DNA of 64,000 bases from Candidatus Poribacteria bacterium (GTDB lineage: Bacteria; Poribacteria; WGA-4E; WGA-3G), in contig JAJEEK010000050.1 in assembly GCA_022821065.1 (NCBI GenBank), positions 62,001-126,000 on the forward strand. The letters run 5' to 3'. Below the pieces are notes generated by a model. That model was not told the DNA's origin and did no database searches. It saw only the letters and a list, made by a program, of their open reading frames with translations. Shown here in pieces: positions 50,718 to 60,255 of the stretch (its first letter is position 1; every line of letters begins with the position of its first letter). A program made the translations under genes and the position numbers.

Positions 50718-50948
50718 TAAAATTTCTCCTCAGGTTGTATTGTGAGAATTGTGGGTGCTGTAGCCCTCAAAACGTCTTTAGGGTGCTTATATTCTACATT
50801 GGAAGCACTTGGAATGCGGTTCAGCGAAAATTGTAGTGGAAAATATAAATAAATGCAAGTTAAAATAGTAACAGTAAATCGACTTACAATACATTTGATT
50901 AACCATCACACATTTCAGTAAAATGGATTTTCAGATAGGAGAAATTAA

Positions 50949-52175
50949 ATGCCAAATGCGACGACGCTTTATTTTCCAGAAGTAGGCCCTCAATGGGAAG
51001 ATTGGGTTCAAGTCATTAATGTAGGAACTGAAGAAACGCGGGTAAATATAATAGCCCGACACGCCCGCAACGGGCAACCGACATGGTCGGATGAGAAAGA
51101 GATCAGTCCTTTTGAATGCTGGACACCTAACATTGAAGCGATTAAAGAGAACTCTTCGATGCAGTTTTCCGCGGATCAGCCGATTGTGGCGGAGCGTCAC
51201 ATGCATAAGGGCTCGAACATCCTTGATTTCGTTGGTGCTGCAGAGGAGTATGAGACCGTTGGGCTTCGGCTATTCTTTCCCGAGCTGGTTCCGGGTGCGC
51301 ATGATTGGTTTCGGTTTCTAAACGTCGGCGAAGCAAACGCGCTCGTTAACATAATTGTTCGGAACAGACGCGGTGATATTATAAGACAGCACCATCAACG
51401 GATTAGACCGATGTGTTGCTGGGATGTTAACGAAGGGATCATGGGAAACGTTAGAGGCACGCTCGAAGTCCAAAGCACACAGCCGATTGTCGGCGAACGG
51501 CACCTTCATTATCAAGGTGGCAAAACATGCGTCGGGCAATATGGTCAGGTGATTTCGGATGCCCCGCGCACGCTCTATTTTCCAGAGACAGGACCGGCAT
51601 GGCGAGACTGGGCAATCATCGTCAATGTTGGCAGAGAAAGGGGCGAGGTTACGTTAATCGCACATGAGGATGGAACCGGTAAACCCGTTAATACGATGCA
51701 GCGCGAATTAGACCCTTTCGAGTGCTGGATGCCGAAGATGGAAGACATTAAGATCAAATCCTCTGTCAAAATCACCTCTGAACAGCCGATCGTTGCGGAG
51801 CGGCACATGCACAGCGGCACTGCGATCGTCGATCTACCCGGTGCATCCGAGGAAGGTGGACATGTCGGGATCCGCCTCTTTTTCCCAGAAATCGCAAGCG
51901 GTGCAAGAGACTGGTTCCGGTTCTTGAATGTCGGTGAGGTAGATGCCCTTGTAAACATCGTCGTGCGTGATAAGAAGGGAGATGTCCGCCGGTCGCTGCA
52001 TCGACGGATTAAACCGAACTGTTGTGCCGATGTAGACGAAGCCGCGATGGGAAATGTGCGTGGCTCCGTTGAAGCACAAAGCACACAGCCAATTGTCGGG
52101 GAACGGCACCTCCATTATCAGAGTGGGCATAAAGGTGCTGTTGTTGGAGAATATGGCGTTGTAATCGGAGAATAG
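50949..52175 (+). CDS. Four-repeat beta-rich protein with 'QPIVAERHMH' motif
   Basis: A 408-residue protein made of four repeats of about 100 residues, arranged as two similar pairs (residues about 5-205 and 210-405). Each repeat begins 'LYFPE.GP.W.DW..I.NVG' or 'LFFPE...GA.DWFRFLNVGE' and ends 'QPIVAERHMH' or 'QPIVGERHLHYQ'. The pattern recalls the exported beta-sandwich repeats that end in 'PVIAERAMYW' in Chloroflexi-type proteins, but this protein has no signal peptide or anchor. It may bind ligands or surfaces. AGGAGAAATTAA precedes the ATG. A MITE-like element lies 40 bp after the stop. Family and function are unknown. Confidence 0.82.
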   Translation: MPNATTLYFPEVGPQWEDWVQVINVGTEETRVNIIARHARNGQPTWSDEKEISPFECWTPNIEAIKENSSMQFSADQPIVAERHMHKGSNILDFVGAAEEYETVGLRLFFPELVPGAHDWFRFLNVGEANALVNIIVRNRRGDIIRQHHQRIRPMCCWDVNEGIMGNVRGTLEVQSTQPIVGERHLHYQGGKTCVGQYGQVISDAPRTLYFPETGPAWRDWAIIVNVGRERGEVTLIAHEDGTGKPVNTMQRELDPFECWMPKMEDIKIKSSVKITSEQPIVAERHMHSGTAIVDLPGASEEGGHVGIRLFFPEIASGARDWFRFLNVGEVDALVNIVVRDKKGDVRRSLHRRIKPNCCADVDEAAMGNVRGSVEAQSTQPIVGERHLHYQSGHKGAVVGEYGVVIGE

Positions 52176-52214
52176 CGGATGCCTTCGGCGTTGAATTAGA
52201 CGATTTTTTGGAAC

Positions 52215-52335
52215 AGGACTTACGCGATTTTTGGCAGTAGGGGGCTGTATTAGCTGAGATTTCTGGGTAAACATAGCGTTCTGATAGCACAAACTATGAA
52301 GTTTGTGGTACAAAAGAGCATCCTGCGTAAGTCCT
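52215..52335. repeat. MITE-like element, copy 2 (GGACTTACGCA family)
   Basis: Inverted ends AGGACTTACGCG (52215-52226) and TGCGTAAGTCCT (52324-52335), 121 bp. The body shares GCGTTCTGATAGCACAAACT and the AGTTTGTGGTACAAAAG half-palindrome with copy 3. It ends 22 bases before the SDR start codon, between it and any upstream promoter. Confidence 0.8.
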
Positions 52336-52357
52336 ATGGAATTGAGGAGGGATTTTT

Positions 52358-53104
52358 GTGAACCTAACAGATAAAATTGCGATTGTTACAGGGGCAGGAC
52401 AAGGCATCGGTGAAGCGATTGCACTGAGACTTGCGAACGCGGGCGCAGATGTTGCCATCATGGATTTAAACATGGCAGCGGCTGAAGCAGTGGCACAAGA
52501 GATCAAGGACATCGGACGCAACGCGCTACCCCTTCAGGCAGATGTTTCGCAGTCCGTGTCAGTCAATGCTGCTGTTGAAAAAGTTATTTCGACCTTCAGT
52601 CGTGTTGATATCCTCGTCAACAACGCCGGAATTGCAGGACGTACACTTCCACTAACCGATCTCGAAGAGGCGGATTGGAATGCTGTGATTGGTGTGAACC
52701 TAACAGGTGTCTTCTTGTGTTGTAAAGCCGTGATTGCCCCGATGATTGCACAGGACTACGGCAGGATTGTGAATATCGCCTCAATCGCTGGAAAAGAAGG
52801 GAACCCGACGCTCATTCCGTATTCGGTATCTAAGGCAGGGGTTATCTGCCTGACGAAAGCACTCGCGAAAGAGGTGACCGGCTATAATATCCGTGTGAAC
52901 GCTGTGTCGCCTGCGGTAATCCAAACCCCTATCTTGGAGGGTATGGCACAATCAACGATTGACTATATGGTGGGCAAAATTCCGTTGGGACGCGTTGGTA
53001 AACCCGAAGAGGTTGCGGCTGTCGTGAATTTCTTGGCATCGGATGAGGCGAGTTTTGTAACGGGACAATGTTACGATGTCAGCGGCGGAAGAGCGACATA
53101 TTAG
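52358..53104 (+). CDS. SDR family oxidoreductase (FabG-like)
   Basis: Short-chain dehydrogenase of 248 residues, NAD(P)-dependent, cytosolic tetramer. 'VTGAGQGIGEAIA' is the cofactor loop, 'VDILVNNAGIAG' the N-N-A-G motif, and Ser, Tyr and Lys of the active site are in 'NIASIAGKEG' and 'PYSVSKAGV'. The C-terminus 'FVTGQCYDVSGGRA' is typical. It starts at GTG (52358) with GAGGAGGGA 7 bases upstream. The substrate may be a 3-oxoacyl or sugar derivative. Confidence 0.93.
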   Translation: MNLTDKIAIVTGAGQGIGEAIALRLANAGADVAIMDLNMAAAEAVAQEIKDIGRNALPLQADVSQSVSVNAAVEKVISTFSRVDILVNNAGIAGRTLPLTDLEEADWNAVIGVNLTGVFLCCKAVIAPMIAQDYGRIVNIASIAGKEGNPTLIPYSVSKAGVICLTKALAKEVTGYNIRVNAVSPAVIQTPILEGMAQSTIDYMVGKIPLGRVGKPEEVAAVVNFLASDEASFVTGQCYDVSGGRATY

Positions 53105-53136
53105 ATAGTTAGTTATCAGTTACCAGTTAACAGTTG

Positions 53137-53180
53137 TCAGTTAAGAGATAGGCTTCGTGAAACGCAAACCTCTTAACTGA
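53137..53180. repeat. Inverted repeat in a CAGTTAACAGTTG-type repeat region
   Basis: TCAGTTAAGAG (53137-53147) and CTCTTAACTGA (53170-53180) are perfect 11-bp inverted repeats. They are flanked by ATCAGTTACCAGTTAACAG and GTTAACTGTTAACG. It sits between the convergent SDR and PQQ-propeller genes and may serve as a terminator-like structure, though no T-run follows. Confidence 0.6.
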
Positions 53181-53208
53181 AGACCGTTAATTGTTAACTG
53201 TTAACGAT

Positions 53209-54561
53209 TTATTCTGCGATGCAGTAGAGATGCTGAGCACCGCGGAGGTATAACTCCGAACCTACGATCGCAGGCGATGCGTTAAAACTGTCGTCGATTT
53301 TGTTTTCCGCTAAGACCTTAAATTCGGGTCCATGCTGGATAACGTTAACAACGCCATTCCTACCAGCAATGTAGATGCGGTCGGAGGCACCGACGATCGA
53401 AGCATATACTCCGGACACACCCTGTAGCCGTTGCGGACCGTAATACGCCTCTCCTGTTTCGACATTGAAAGCCGTAAGGATACCTTGGTTGCTCTTCAAG
53501 AAATAGATGATCCCTTTATAGAGGAGCGGGGATGGTACATACGGTGTATCCCGATTGTATTGCCATACAACAGCATCGGAGTCACTAATATCGCCTGTTG
53601 CCCCTGCGAGGTGAATCGCCCGTAGGTCGCTACCACGGAACCCGCTCATAAGATAAACATACCCGTCAGCAGCAACGGGTGAAGGAATACTGTTAGCTGT
53701 CAAGCCGTCACCATCCCATACGAGCTCGCCTGTTGTCAGGTCGTAGCTACGGACGCGATTTGTGCCTGTGGTGATCACCTGAGGTTTCCCATTAGATTCA
53801 ACAACAATAGGGGAAGACCAAGTTGTTCTTTCATCTCGGTCTGTCTTCCAGAGGACATCACCTGTGCGTTTGTCAAGCGCGGTGATGAAGGAATCCCCCT
53901 CATGATCCTGCAGAATAACGAGCGTATCGCCGTAGAGTGCGGGGGAACTCCCTTCACCGAAGGTGTTCCTCTTATACATTGTGCCGATATCTTTTTCCCA
54001 CTTCACATTCCCCATCATATCGACGCAGTAGAGTCCGCGCGATCCGAAATAAGCATAGACGTGTTCGCCATCAGTTACAGGTGAGTTGGAGGCGAAACTG
54101 GCATCATTGTGTGTGCCTTCGTGCGGTGCGCTCTCTCGGAGTGTTTTCTGCCAGAGGATGTCTCCAGTGCTTCGGTTAATAGCGATGAGATCAAACTTGA
54201 ACCAGCCTTCTGAGCCGCTGCGCTCCTGTCTCCCCTGAAGGAAACCGCTGAAAGGGTTATCGTCGTCCGTTTTCTCTTCTTCCATCTCAGGTGCTTCACC
54301 TTTGATAGCGGTCTGTATAAAAATTTTATCTTCCCAAACAATTGGCGCGGCATGTCCCATACCGGGTATAGCGACTTTCCAGCGGACGTTTTCGGTTTCG
54401 CTCCATGTTGTAGGTGGATTTGCGTCGTCGGCAGCAGTTCCGGTTGCGTATGGTCCGCGCCAGGAGTGCCAATTTTCCTCAAAACCGTCCGGCTGTGATG
54501 CGATCACCGAGACTGCTGCCAAAGCAAAGATACAGAGTGCCAAAATTGTGGTTCTTTTCAT
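53209..54561 (-). CDS. Exported PQQ-binding-like beta-propeller protein
   Basis: A 450-residue exported protein. A signal peptide (about 1-21) is followed by an eight-bladed PQQ-type propeller with tryptophan-docking repeats such as 'ENVRWKVAIPGMGHAAPIVW', 'GDILWQKTLRESAP', 'GNVKWEKDIG', 'GDVLWKTDRDERT' and 'GELVWDGDG'. The catalytic Ca/Asp residues of true quinoprotein dehydrogenases are not obvious, so it may be structural (BamB-like) or a lectin-like protein. AAAGGA lies 8 bases before the ATG. A related propeller gene is at 57716, separated by the M16 protease. Confidence 0.92.
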   Translation of the reverse strand: MKRTTILALCIFALAAVSVIASQPDGFEENWHSWRGPYATGTAADDANPPTTWSETENVRWKVAIPGMGHAAPIVWEDKIFIQTAIKGEAPEMEEEKTDDDNPFSGFLQGRQERSGSEGWFKFDLIAINRSTGDILWQKTLRESAPHEGTHNDASFASNSPVTDGEHVYAYFGSRGLYCVDMMGNVKWEKDIGTMYKRNTFGEGSSPALYGDTLVILQDHEGDSFITALDKRTGDVLWKTDRDERTTWSSPIVVESNGKPQVITTGTNRVRSYDLTTGELVWDGDGLTANSIPSPVAADGYVYLMSGFRGSDLRAIHLAGATGDISDSDAVVWQYNRDTPYVPSPLLYKGIIYFLKSNQGILTAFNVETGEAYYGPQRLQGVSGVYASIVGASDRIYIAGRNGVVNVIQHGPEFKVLAENKIDDSFNASPAIVGSELYLRGAQHLYCIAE

Positions 54562-54697
54562 CTTTAAATCCTTTCACTTTTTATGAAATAGTTGTTAGTT
54601 ATAAGTTGTTAGTTCAAGAGGTGTAGGTGCAGCCACAGTCTGTTTTAGTGAATAACTTGCCTAACCGGCTGTAGAAAAGTGGACGCGCCTAACAAGG

Positions 54698-57600
54698 TTA
54701 CGTCAAAATGTCTTCAATGACGAGTGGTTGTGTTAACTCAAGGTTTGCTGCTTCGAGTTTCTCACGACTGGAAACGGCACAGACCGAGGCTTTATCTCGG
54801 TTTTCTTCTAAAAGCTGAAGGAGTGCGCGTTTGACTTCACTCGGGGTCGCGCGTCGGAGTTGCGCGTAGCGTTCCTCACGCATCTCACGTGTCTGCCCAG
54901 CAAGATGCTGACTGAGTGCGCTGCTTGCGGCGTGGCTCGGCCGTATCGGTCTCTCACCATCTTTTGCCGTAGCAATAATCGCGCGGTCTATGTCTGTCTG
55001 CGTCCATTCCACGGCTTTCACATAATCGACAGTCTGTTCAAAGACGTTGATCGTACGTGCAACGTGCGGATCGCGGAAGGAAGACTGGCACAACATAGCA
55101 TCAAACGGACTATAAGTGAACCTTGCACCGTAAGCGTTGCCTTTAAAGCGAATCTCACTCAGTATATAATCGAGACGAACAAGATGCGCACCGATCGTCA
55201 ACAGTGTTGAATCGGGATGTGAATAGTGTGGTGCAGGCATCACGTGCGCGCAGTGTGCAATCTGAATAGGTCCGGCTAACCCCTCTCTCAGTGGTATCTC
55301 AAATTGCGCAAATGCAATTGGATCCGAGGTTATCGGTTCATCTCGCATCGCGTCGAGCCATTGACCGAGCTGGTTCCGCGTCACTTCAAAGGTGGAGTCT
55401 GAACCGGTGAAACTGGCGGTCACACGTCCACGTGTCAATAAGAAATCACGTATCGCTTCTATATGACCCATAAGGTCGGCATTAAGTTCGTCATAACCGT
55501 TGAGAAGTGTTTCACTGGTGCGGAGTTGTGGCAGCCCATAAATGATCTCAGCGAGATGCGCGTTCGGCGCGAGTCCACGAGAAGCGTGGTGGACTGCCGT
55601 GCTTGAACCGTCGTGGATCATCTCTGTCTGATATTCGGCAACGGCTTGAATGAGGACATCACGCAAGCGTTCCGTATCGCGCGGGTTCACTGCGAAAAGC
55701 AGATCGTGCAATACATCCAGTGCAGCGTCCATTGTCATGTCAAGTGCTCTGAGATGGAAGGACATACTCTGCAGCGAACGGTCAGGATTAAGCGTGTGTG
55801 TCGAAAAACTTGGTGAACACCCGATCCCGCCAGTAACTGCCGATTTTCGCAGTGCCATCTCTTCATAGTTCATATCCGCAGCACCGAGTTTACCAATAGC
55901 ATCGGCGTATCTGGGGAGATAACTCCAGAGGTGTTGCGGGAAACCTTGAAGATCAAAATTCAGAACGAGATAGTTAACACCGTTAGCAAAGACATCGTTC
56001 CGTAGCAGATCCTGTCCACGGACATTTTCAACCGTTGTCGGAATATGTTTCGGTTTTTCGGGGAGATCGCTGACTTGGAGTTGCGGCAATCTCGCGAGTG
56101 CTTCCGGCGGATTTGGCACACCGTTGAGGCGTTCGAGTTCAGCTGCATCAGCGGCGATTTTCCGTACCTCTTCATCCGTCAACTGTGCCCGCGTCTCCTT
56201 CATCCGTTCAGCGAGTTCGGCATCCATTTTCGTCTGCATCTCCGGATCAGGAGATAAAACATTCGTCAAACGGTGCGGGTTTTCGATGAACTTCTCACGG
56301 ATCAGTTTGTTGAAGATTGAGGGATTTTCCAACCACTGCTGGCGGACATCTACGAGGCTCTGCCCCATTTTGAGGAAGGTATCAGGATCTTTCTCATATA
56401 TCCATCCCTCGATGACGCGGTAGAGCATCCGGAGCGGGAACATTGACGCGACTTCTTGGTAGTGATAAGTCGCTTGCTGGAACGCTGCTTCCACTTTTTC
56501 GCGATCAATCTCTGAATCCGCAACTTGTGTTAAGGTCTCAGTGACCAGCTGTGTAAACGCTTCGACGCGATCGGCTTCACTCCCTTTGAGGGCGATGTAA
56601 AAAGTGGCTGCAGGCCCGATAGAACTCGCGCCAGAGAAGACGATATCGGCACCGAGCTTGGAATCAATAATCGCCTTACGGAGCGGTGCTGCTTCATTAC
56701 CGAGCAGAATGAGACTCAAAATTCGACCTAAAACAACCTCTTCTGGATCGGTCGCGTCTCCGATGATCCAACTGAGCATGAGGTACGTCTTTTCTGTGAG
56801 CGGTTCATCTGCGCCGACAGGATAGGTATCCGTTACAACGCGTGGCGCGTCCCACTTCGGTTGGTGTGTGACCTCCGGTCGCAGTGGGCGCAAGGCAGGA
56901 CTTTTCGCATTCTTTGAGATTCTATCCAATCTATCAGCGAGGAAAACGAGATAATCGTTCGTAGGAATGTCGCCGTAAAGTACAAAATAGCCGTTGCTTG
57001 GATGATAATAGGTCTCATGGAACGCTTTGAGCTGCTGGTATGTCAAATCCGGTATGGCATCGGGGTCACCGCCGGATTCGCAGGCGTAAAGCGTATCCGG
57101 GAGTAGGCGGTTCAACATGGATCGATACAGCCGAGCCTCCGGATCCGAGAACGCGCCCTTCATCTCATTATAGACGATCCCTGTGATTTTCAGCTCACCT
57201 GTTGGATCATCAACGTCAGCCGGTGCAAGATGATGTCCTTCACGTCTAAAGGTGTTTTCCGTCAGGAGTGGGTGGAAAACCGCATCAAAATAGACTTCTG
57301 CTAAGTTGAAAAGGTCTTTTTTGACGTTGCTCGATACCGGATAACAGGTAAAATCGGAGCTGGTCATGGCATTGATGAACGTCGCCATGCTCATCTTAAT
57401 CATCTCAAAAAACGGTTCTCTGACTGGGAATTTTTCTGAACCTGCCAAAACAGCGTGTTCAAGGATATGCGGGACACCGGTATCGTCTGACGGTGGTGTC
57501 GGGAAATTGATAGAAAAGAGGTTCTCGGTATCCTCTGTGTAGAGGTGTATGAGTCTGGCACCGCTGTGTTGATGTGTCAGTTCGATCGTCACAGTGCGGA

Positions 57601-57706
57601 GTTCGTCGATAGGTGTGACGGCTTTGACTTCAAAACCGTGGCGTTGATCGCCGGGATTTAAATCTACCTCTGGCATCCGGATCGTTTCCAATATTTTTGC
57701 CTCCAT
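54698..57706 (-). CDS. M16C family metalloprotease (presequence-protease-like)
   Basis: Insulinase-superfamily zinc protease of 1002 residues, cytosolic (no signal peptide). The inverted zinc motif is 'HILEHAVLAGSEKFP' (HxxEH, about 80), with the downstream Glu in 'GIVYNEMKGAFSDPEARLYR' (in part). Two halves make a chamber; in the second, 'GGIGCSPSFSTH' and 'LLRNDVFANGVNYL' are typical of the M16C/PreP group. It degrades free peptides. It follows the PQQ-propeller gene at 57716 by only 9 bp and is likely co-transcribed. Confidence 0.95.
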   Translation of the reverse strand: MEAKILETIRMPEVDLNPGDQRHGFEVKAVTPIDELRTVTIELTHQHSGARLIHLYTEDTENLFSINFPTPPSDDTGVPHILEHAVLAGSEKFPVREPFFEMIKMSMATFINAMTSSDFTCYPVSSNVKKDLFNLAEVYFDAVFHPLLTENTFRREGHHLAPADVDDPTGELKITGIVYNEMKGAFSDPEARLYRSMLNRLLPDTLYACESGGDPDAIPDLTYQQLKAFHETYYHPSNGYFVLYGDIPTNDYLVFLADRLDRISKNAKSPALRPLRPEVTHQPKWDAPRVVTDTYPVGADEPLTEKTYLMLSWIIGDATDPEEVVLGRILSLILLGNEAAPLRKAIIDSKLGADIVFSGASSIGPAATFYIALKGSEADRVEAFTQLVTETLTQVADSEIDREKVEAAFQQATYHYQEVASMFPLRMLYRVIEGWIYEKDPDTFLKMGQSLVDVRQQWLENPSIFNKLIREKFIENPHRLTNVLSPDPEMQTKMDAELAERMKETRAQLTDEEVRKIAADAAELERLNGVPNPPEALARLPQLQVSDLPEKPKHIPTTVENVRGQDLLRNDVFANGVNYLVLNFDLQGFPQHLWSYLPRYADAIGKLGAADMNYEEMALRKSAVTGGIGCSPSFSTHTLNPDRSLQSMSFHLRALDMTMDAALDVLHDLLFAVNPRDTERLRDVLIQAVAEYQTEMIHDGSSTAVHHASRGLAPNAHLAEIIYGLPQLRTSETLLNGYDELNADLMGHIEAIRDFLLTRGRVTASFTGSDSTFEVTRNQLGQWLDAMRDEPITSDPIAFAQFEIPLREGLAGPIQIAHCAHVMPAPHYSHPDSTLLTIGAHLVRLDYILSEIRFKGNAYGARFTYSPFDAMLCQSSFRDPHVARTINVFEQTVDYVKAVEWTQTDIDRAIIATAKDGERPIRPSHAASSALSQHLAGQTREMREERYAQLRRATPSEVKRALLQLLEENRDKASVCAVSSREKLEAANLELTQPLVIEDILT

Positions 57707-57715
57707 AGTTGGGTT

Positions 57716-59023
57716 CTATTCTTCGCTTTTTGCTAAATTTGCGCATACAAGTTCTTTATCGTTTCTGGCAAAGACGTGTTTATAGGCGAATGCTGGGTGT
57801 GCCCATGTGACGCCGCCTCTACGGTTCAATTGGTCGCGCGTCGGTTCGATGAGTTTTGCACGACTGATAATATTCAGCCCCTCTGGCGAGAGTTCCGTGA
57901 TAAGCAGTTCGCCACGCTCGTTGAACATCCAGACCCTGTTTTCTGATGAGACGGGGTGTTTAATTAGATGCATGGTGCTCCAGCGCGCTGTCGGCACGGC
58001 TGACAGGTCTTCCCAAACCCGGTCGCCGTTTCGGGCATCAATACAGCGGAATTCGCCGTAGCTATCCACGCCGTATATGTAATTACCGAAGCGTACAGGT
58101 GTCGTCATCGTGGTTTGGATTGCCTCAGTCTGTTTTTCGTCCTTGCCGACACGGTGCCATCCGAGTTCGACTGTTGATGCGTCCGATGGTAACTTCAGGA
58201 GAAGTGAACCTTCGTAAAAATTCGTGAAGAACAACTCGTTCTCATGGAAAATTGGGGTCGCAATCCCGATCTCCCAACGGGTAGAAGGAAATGGGTGAAT
58301 CCAGTGTACCGTCCCTGTTTTCGGGTCAAGTGCGGCGATATTATTCCCTGTCCAACAGATTAGAATCCGTTGCCCCGCGTGCGTAATGACAATTGGCGCA
58401 GAATAGGAGGCACTATCGTCCACCGCTTTCCATTTTTCCTCACCGGTTTTCGGATCAAATGCGACCAGACAAGCGTCCGGTTTCCCCCCGACTTGGACGA
58501 TGAGGTGCCCCGCCTCAACAATAGGTGCGCTCGCGAACCCCCAGATTGGTATGCTAATATCATACTCGGTCGTTAGAACTTTTTCCCATAGGACAGCACC
58601 GGTAATCGCGTCAAAACAGTGCAGATGTCCCATCGCCCCTAAAACGTAGGCGAGTCCATCGTGGACAGTGACAGTCGCCCGCGGTCCGGCACTATAATCG
58701 ATCTTGTAAATAGAATCGTAGGTGTAAGACCAGATCTGTTCGCCTGTTTCCCAATCGAAGCAGTGGACGCGTTCGACCTGCTTCGGTTTTGTGAGTCGGT
58801 CGGTGACGTATACACGCCCGTCGGCGACAATGGGTCCGCTATAACCGCTGCTGATAGGCACACGCCAACGAATTGGGATCTGTTCTTCTTCAAATTTTTC
58901 GATGATACCGGACTCTTTCCAGGTGCCCTCTCGGTCTTCACCACGCCATTGTGACCATTCACCTGCATTCGCGAATCCTATAAAAGCAAAGAGTGTGATA
59001 AGCAGATATGTAAGTTGTTTCAT
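57716..59023 (-). CDS. Exported PQQ-binding-like beta-propeller protein
   Basis: Exported propeller of 435 residues. The signal peptide is 'MKQLTYLLITLFAFIGFANA' (1-20), followed by 'WSQWRGEDREGTW' and repeats 'RWRVPISSGYSGPIVADGRVY' (in part), 'GEQIWSYTYDS', 'GAVLWEKVLTTEYD', 'GEEKWKAVDDSASYSAPIV' and 'GDRVWEDLSAV'. The start is the ATG at 59023 with GGAAA before it; an ATG four codons upstream (59035) has no ribosome site. Same class as the protein at 53209. Functional role unknown. Confidence 0.92.
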   Translation of the reverse strand: MKQLTYLLITLFAFIGFANAGEWSQWRGEDREGTWKESGIIEKFEEEQIPIRWRVPISSGYSGPIVADGRVYVTDRLTKPKQVERVHCFDWETGEQIWSYTYDSIYKIDYSAGPRATVTVHDGLAYVLGAMGHLHCFDAITGAVLWEKVLTTEYDISIPIWGFASAPIVEAGHLIVQVGGKPDACLVAFDPKTGEEKWKAVDDSASYSAPIVITHAGQRILICWTGNNIAALDPKTGTVHWIHPFPSTRWEIGIATPIFHENELFFTNFYEGSLLLKLPSDASTVELGWHRVGKDEKQTEAIQTTMTTPVRFGNYIYGVDSYGEFRCIDARNGDRVWEDLSAVPTARWSTMHLIKHPVSSENRVWMFNERGELLITELSPEGLNIISRAKLIEPTRDQLNRRGGVTWAHPAFAYKHVFARNDKELVCANLAKSEE

Positions 59024-59146
59024 TTTTATTTCCATTTTTGATAGGGTGATGCTTGTATTTGTACCTCCGAAGTTAGACTACTCATAATATATCACAAATG
59101 TTTTTAAAGTTTCAAGAGATATTTAATCCTGAGCAGTAACATTCAC

Positions 59147-59265
59147 AGGACTTACGCAATTTTGACTGTAAACCGTTCTGTTAGATGAGATTTCTCCGAA
59201 AACACAGCGTTCTGGTAGCACAAACTGGAAGTTTGTGGTACAAAAGCGCATCATGCGTAAGCCCT
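59147..59265. repeat. MITE-like element, copy 3 (GGACTTACGCA family)
   Basis: Inverted ends AGGACTTACGCA (59147-59158) and TGCGTAAGCCCT (59254-59265), 119 bp. The inner hairpin ACAAACT/AGTTTGT lies near the right end. It is the closest in length to copy 2. The surrounding 59024-59342 has no gene. Confidence 0.8.
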
Positions 59266-59270
59266 AAAAG

Positions 59271-59319
59271 AAAAAACCGCTCTTATATCCTTACAACGAT
59301 GGTAAGCATACAAGAGCGG
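59271..59319 (-). terminator. Rho-independent terminator (minus strand)
   Basis: Minus strand: CCGCTCTT (59319-59312) pairs with AAGAGCGG (59284-59277), with an inner CTTAC/GTAAG pair, and is followed by TTTTTTCTTTT. It ends the exported paralog gene at 59343. Confidence 0.85.
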
Positions 59320-59342
59320 AAAATTTCGGTTTTGCGTTTCAA

Positions 59343-60167
59343 CTACTGCAAGGCTTTGAAGTCGCCCCATGTTACAGCCATTTTTCCTTTTGCTTCAACA
59401 GGCGTTCCCACGGGGAGGACATCTGCTTGTTGTGAGATGAAATCAATCATTTCGATAAGGACCTGTCCACGGGGAAGATCGCCGTTGTTAGGTTCTTGCA
59501 TGCAGATACCGACACGTCCGCTACTATCGTTCAATTTGATAATACCCGGATCAAAGAAGGTGGCACCATTATCACCGAAAATGGCTTCAACGCTCCACGG
59601 ATCGACGATCTGTTCGCTTTTGAAGGGTCTTTCAGAAGTGAATGCCTCAAGCGATGGCGTATATTTTGCGCCGTCATCTGTCGGTGTAATGGCTGTGCCG
59701 CCGCCCCACATATCAGCGTTGATGTTGATGATGGTTTTTAGGCCGTTTTCCCCATTAGCACCGCCCCCTTCAGTAACATAGAAGGCATAATCGGCACAAT
59801 TAAGGATGATATTCCCGCCGTAGAGGAATCGTTCGGCGATGGAGTCATCTACCTGTACGTTTCCGGGGGTATAGAGCGTCGTTGGGAACCAACCGAAGAT
59901 GATGAGGATATCTGCCTTGCCATCATCAATGCGTTCCTCTGCCCAGGGACCGATTTCTGCGTCGGTTGCGTAGACGACATCACCAACAGCAGAGACATCG
60001 TTTTTGAGGTTATCAAAAACGATTGCGCGTTGGATATCTGCGTTATCTTTAGAGATCCAACCAGTGCCTTCACTAAAAATAGCGACATCACCTAATTCTG
60101 CCCAGCTTGAAACGGTGCATGTCATCATCAATAAAACGACGAACAGTGCGAATACGTTGCGTACCAT
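59343..60167 (-). CDS. Exported protein of unknown function, paralog A
   Basis: A 274-residue exported protein with a signal peptide (about 1-23, ending 'SSWA'). About half of the residues are shared with the protein encoded upstream at 60256, including 'GDVAIFSEGTGWI', 'ILIIFGWFPTTLYTPGNV', 'GGNIILNCADYAFYV', 'GGGANGENGLK' and 'PSLEAFTSERPFKSEQIVDPW'. The alternation 'ILIIFGWFP' and 'NIILNCADY' suggests a Rossmann/flavodoxin-like sheet such as ThuA or class I amidotransferase-like folds, but no catalytic triad is obvious. Unknown family; function unassigned. Confidence 0.78.
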   Translation of the reverse strand: MVRNVFALFVVLLMMTCTVSSWAELGDVAIFSEGTGWISKDNADIQRAIVFDNLKNDVSAVGDVVYATDAEIGPWAEERIDDGKADILIIFGWFPTTLYTPGNVQVDDSIAERFLYGGNIILNCADYAFYVTEGGGANGENGLKTIININADMWGGGTAITPTDDGAKYTPSLEAFTSERPFKSEQIVDPWSVEAIFGDNGATFFDPGIIKLNDSSGRVGICMQEPNNGDLPRGQVLIEMIDFISQQADVLPVGTPVEAKGKMAVTWGDFKALQ

Positions 60168-60190
60168 TAATCTTTCCTCTCTTTTTTGCT

Positions 60191-60222
60191 TACCCTGATG
60201 ATATTAATCAATCATCAGGGTA
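60191..60222. repeat. Perfect 12-bp inverted repeat between the paralogs
   Basis: TACCCTGATGAT (60191-60202), an 8-base loop and ATCATCAGGGTA (60211-60222). It lies in the 88-bp gap between the two paralogs on the minus strand. No T-run follows in either direction, so it may shape the relative stability of the two messages rather than end transcription. Confidence 0.65.
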
Positions 60223-60255
60223 ATAGGTGTTGCTAAAAGTTTTGGACGACTTCAG

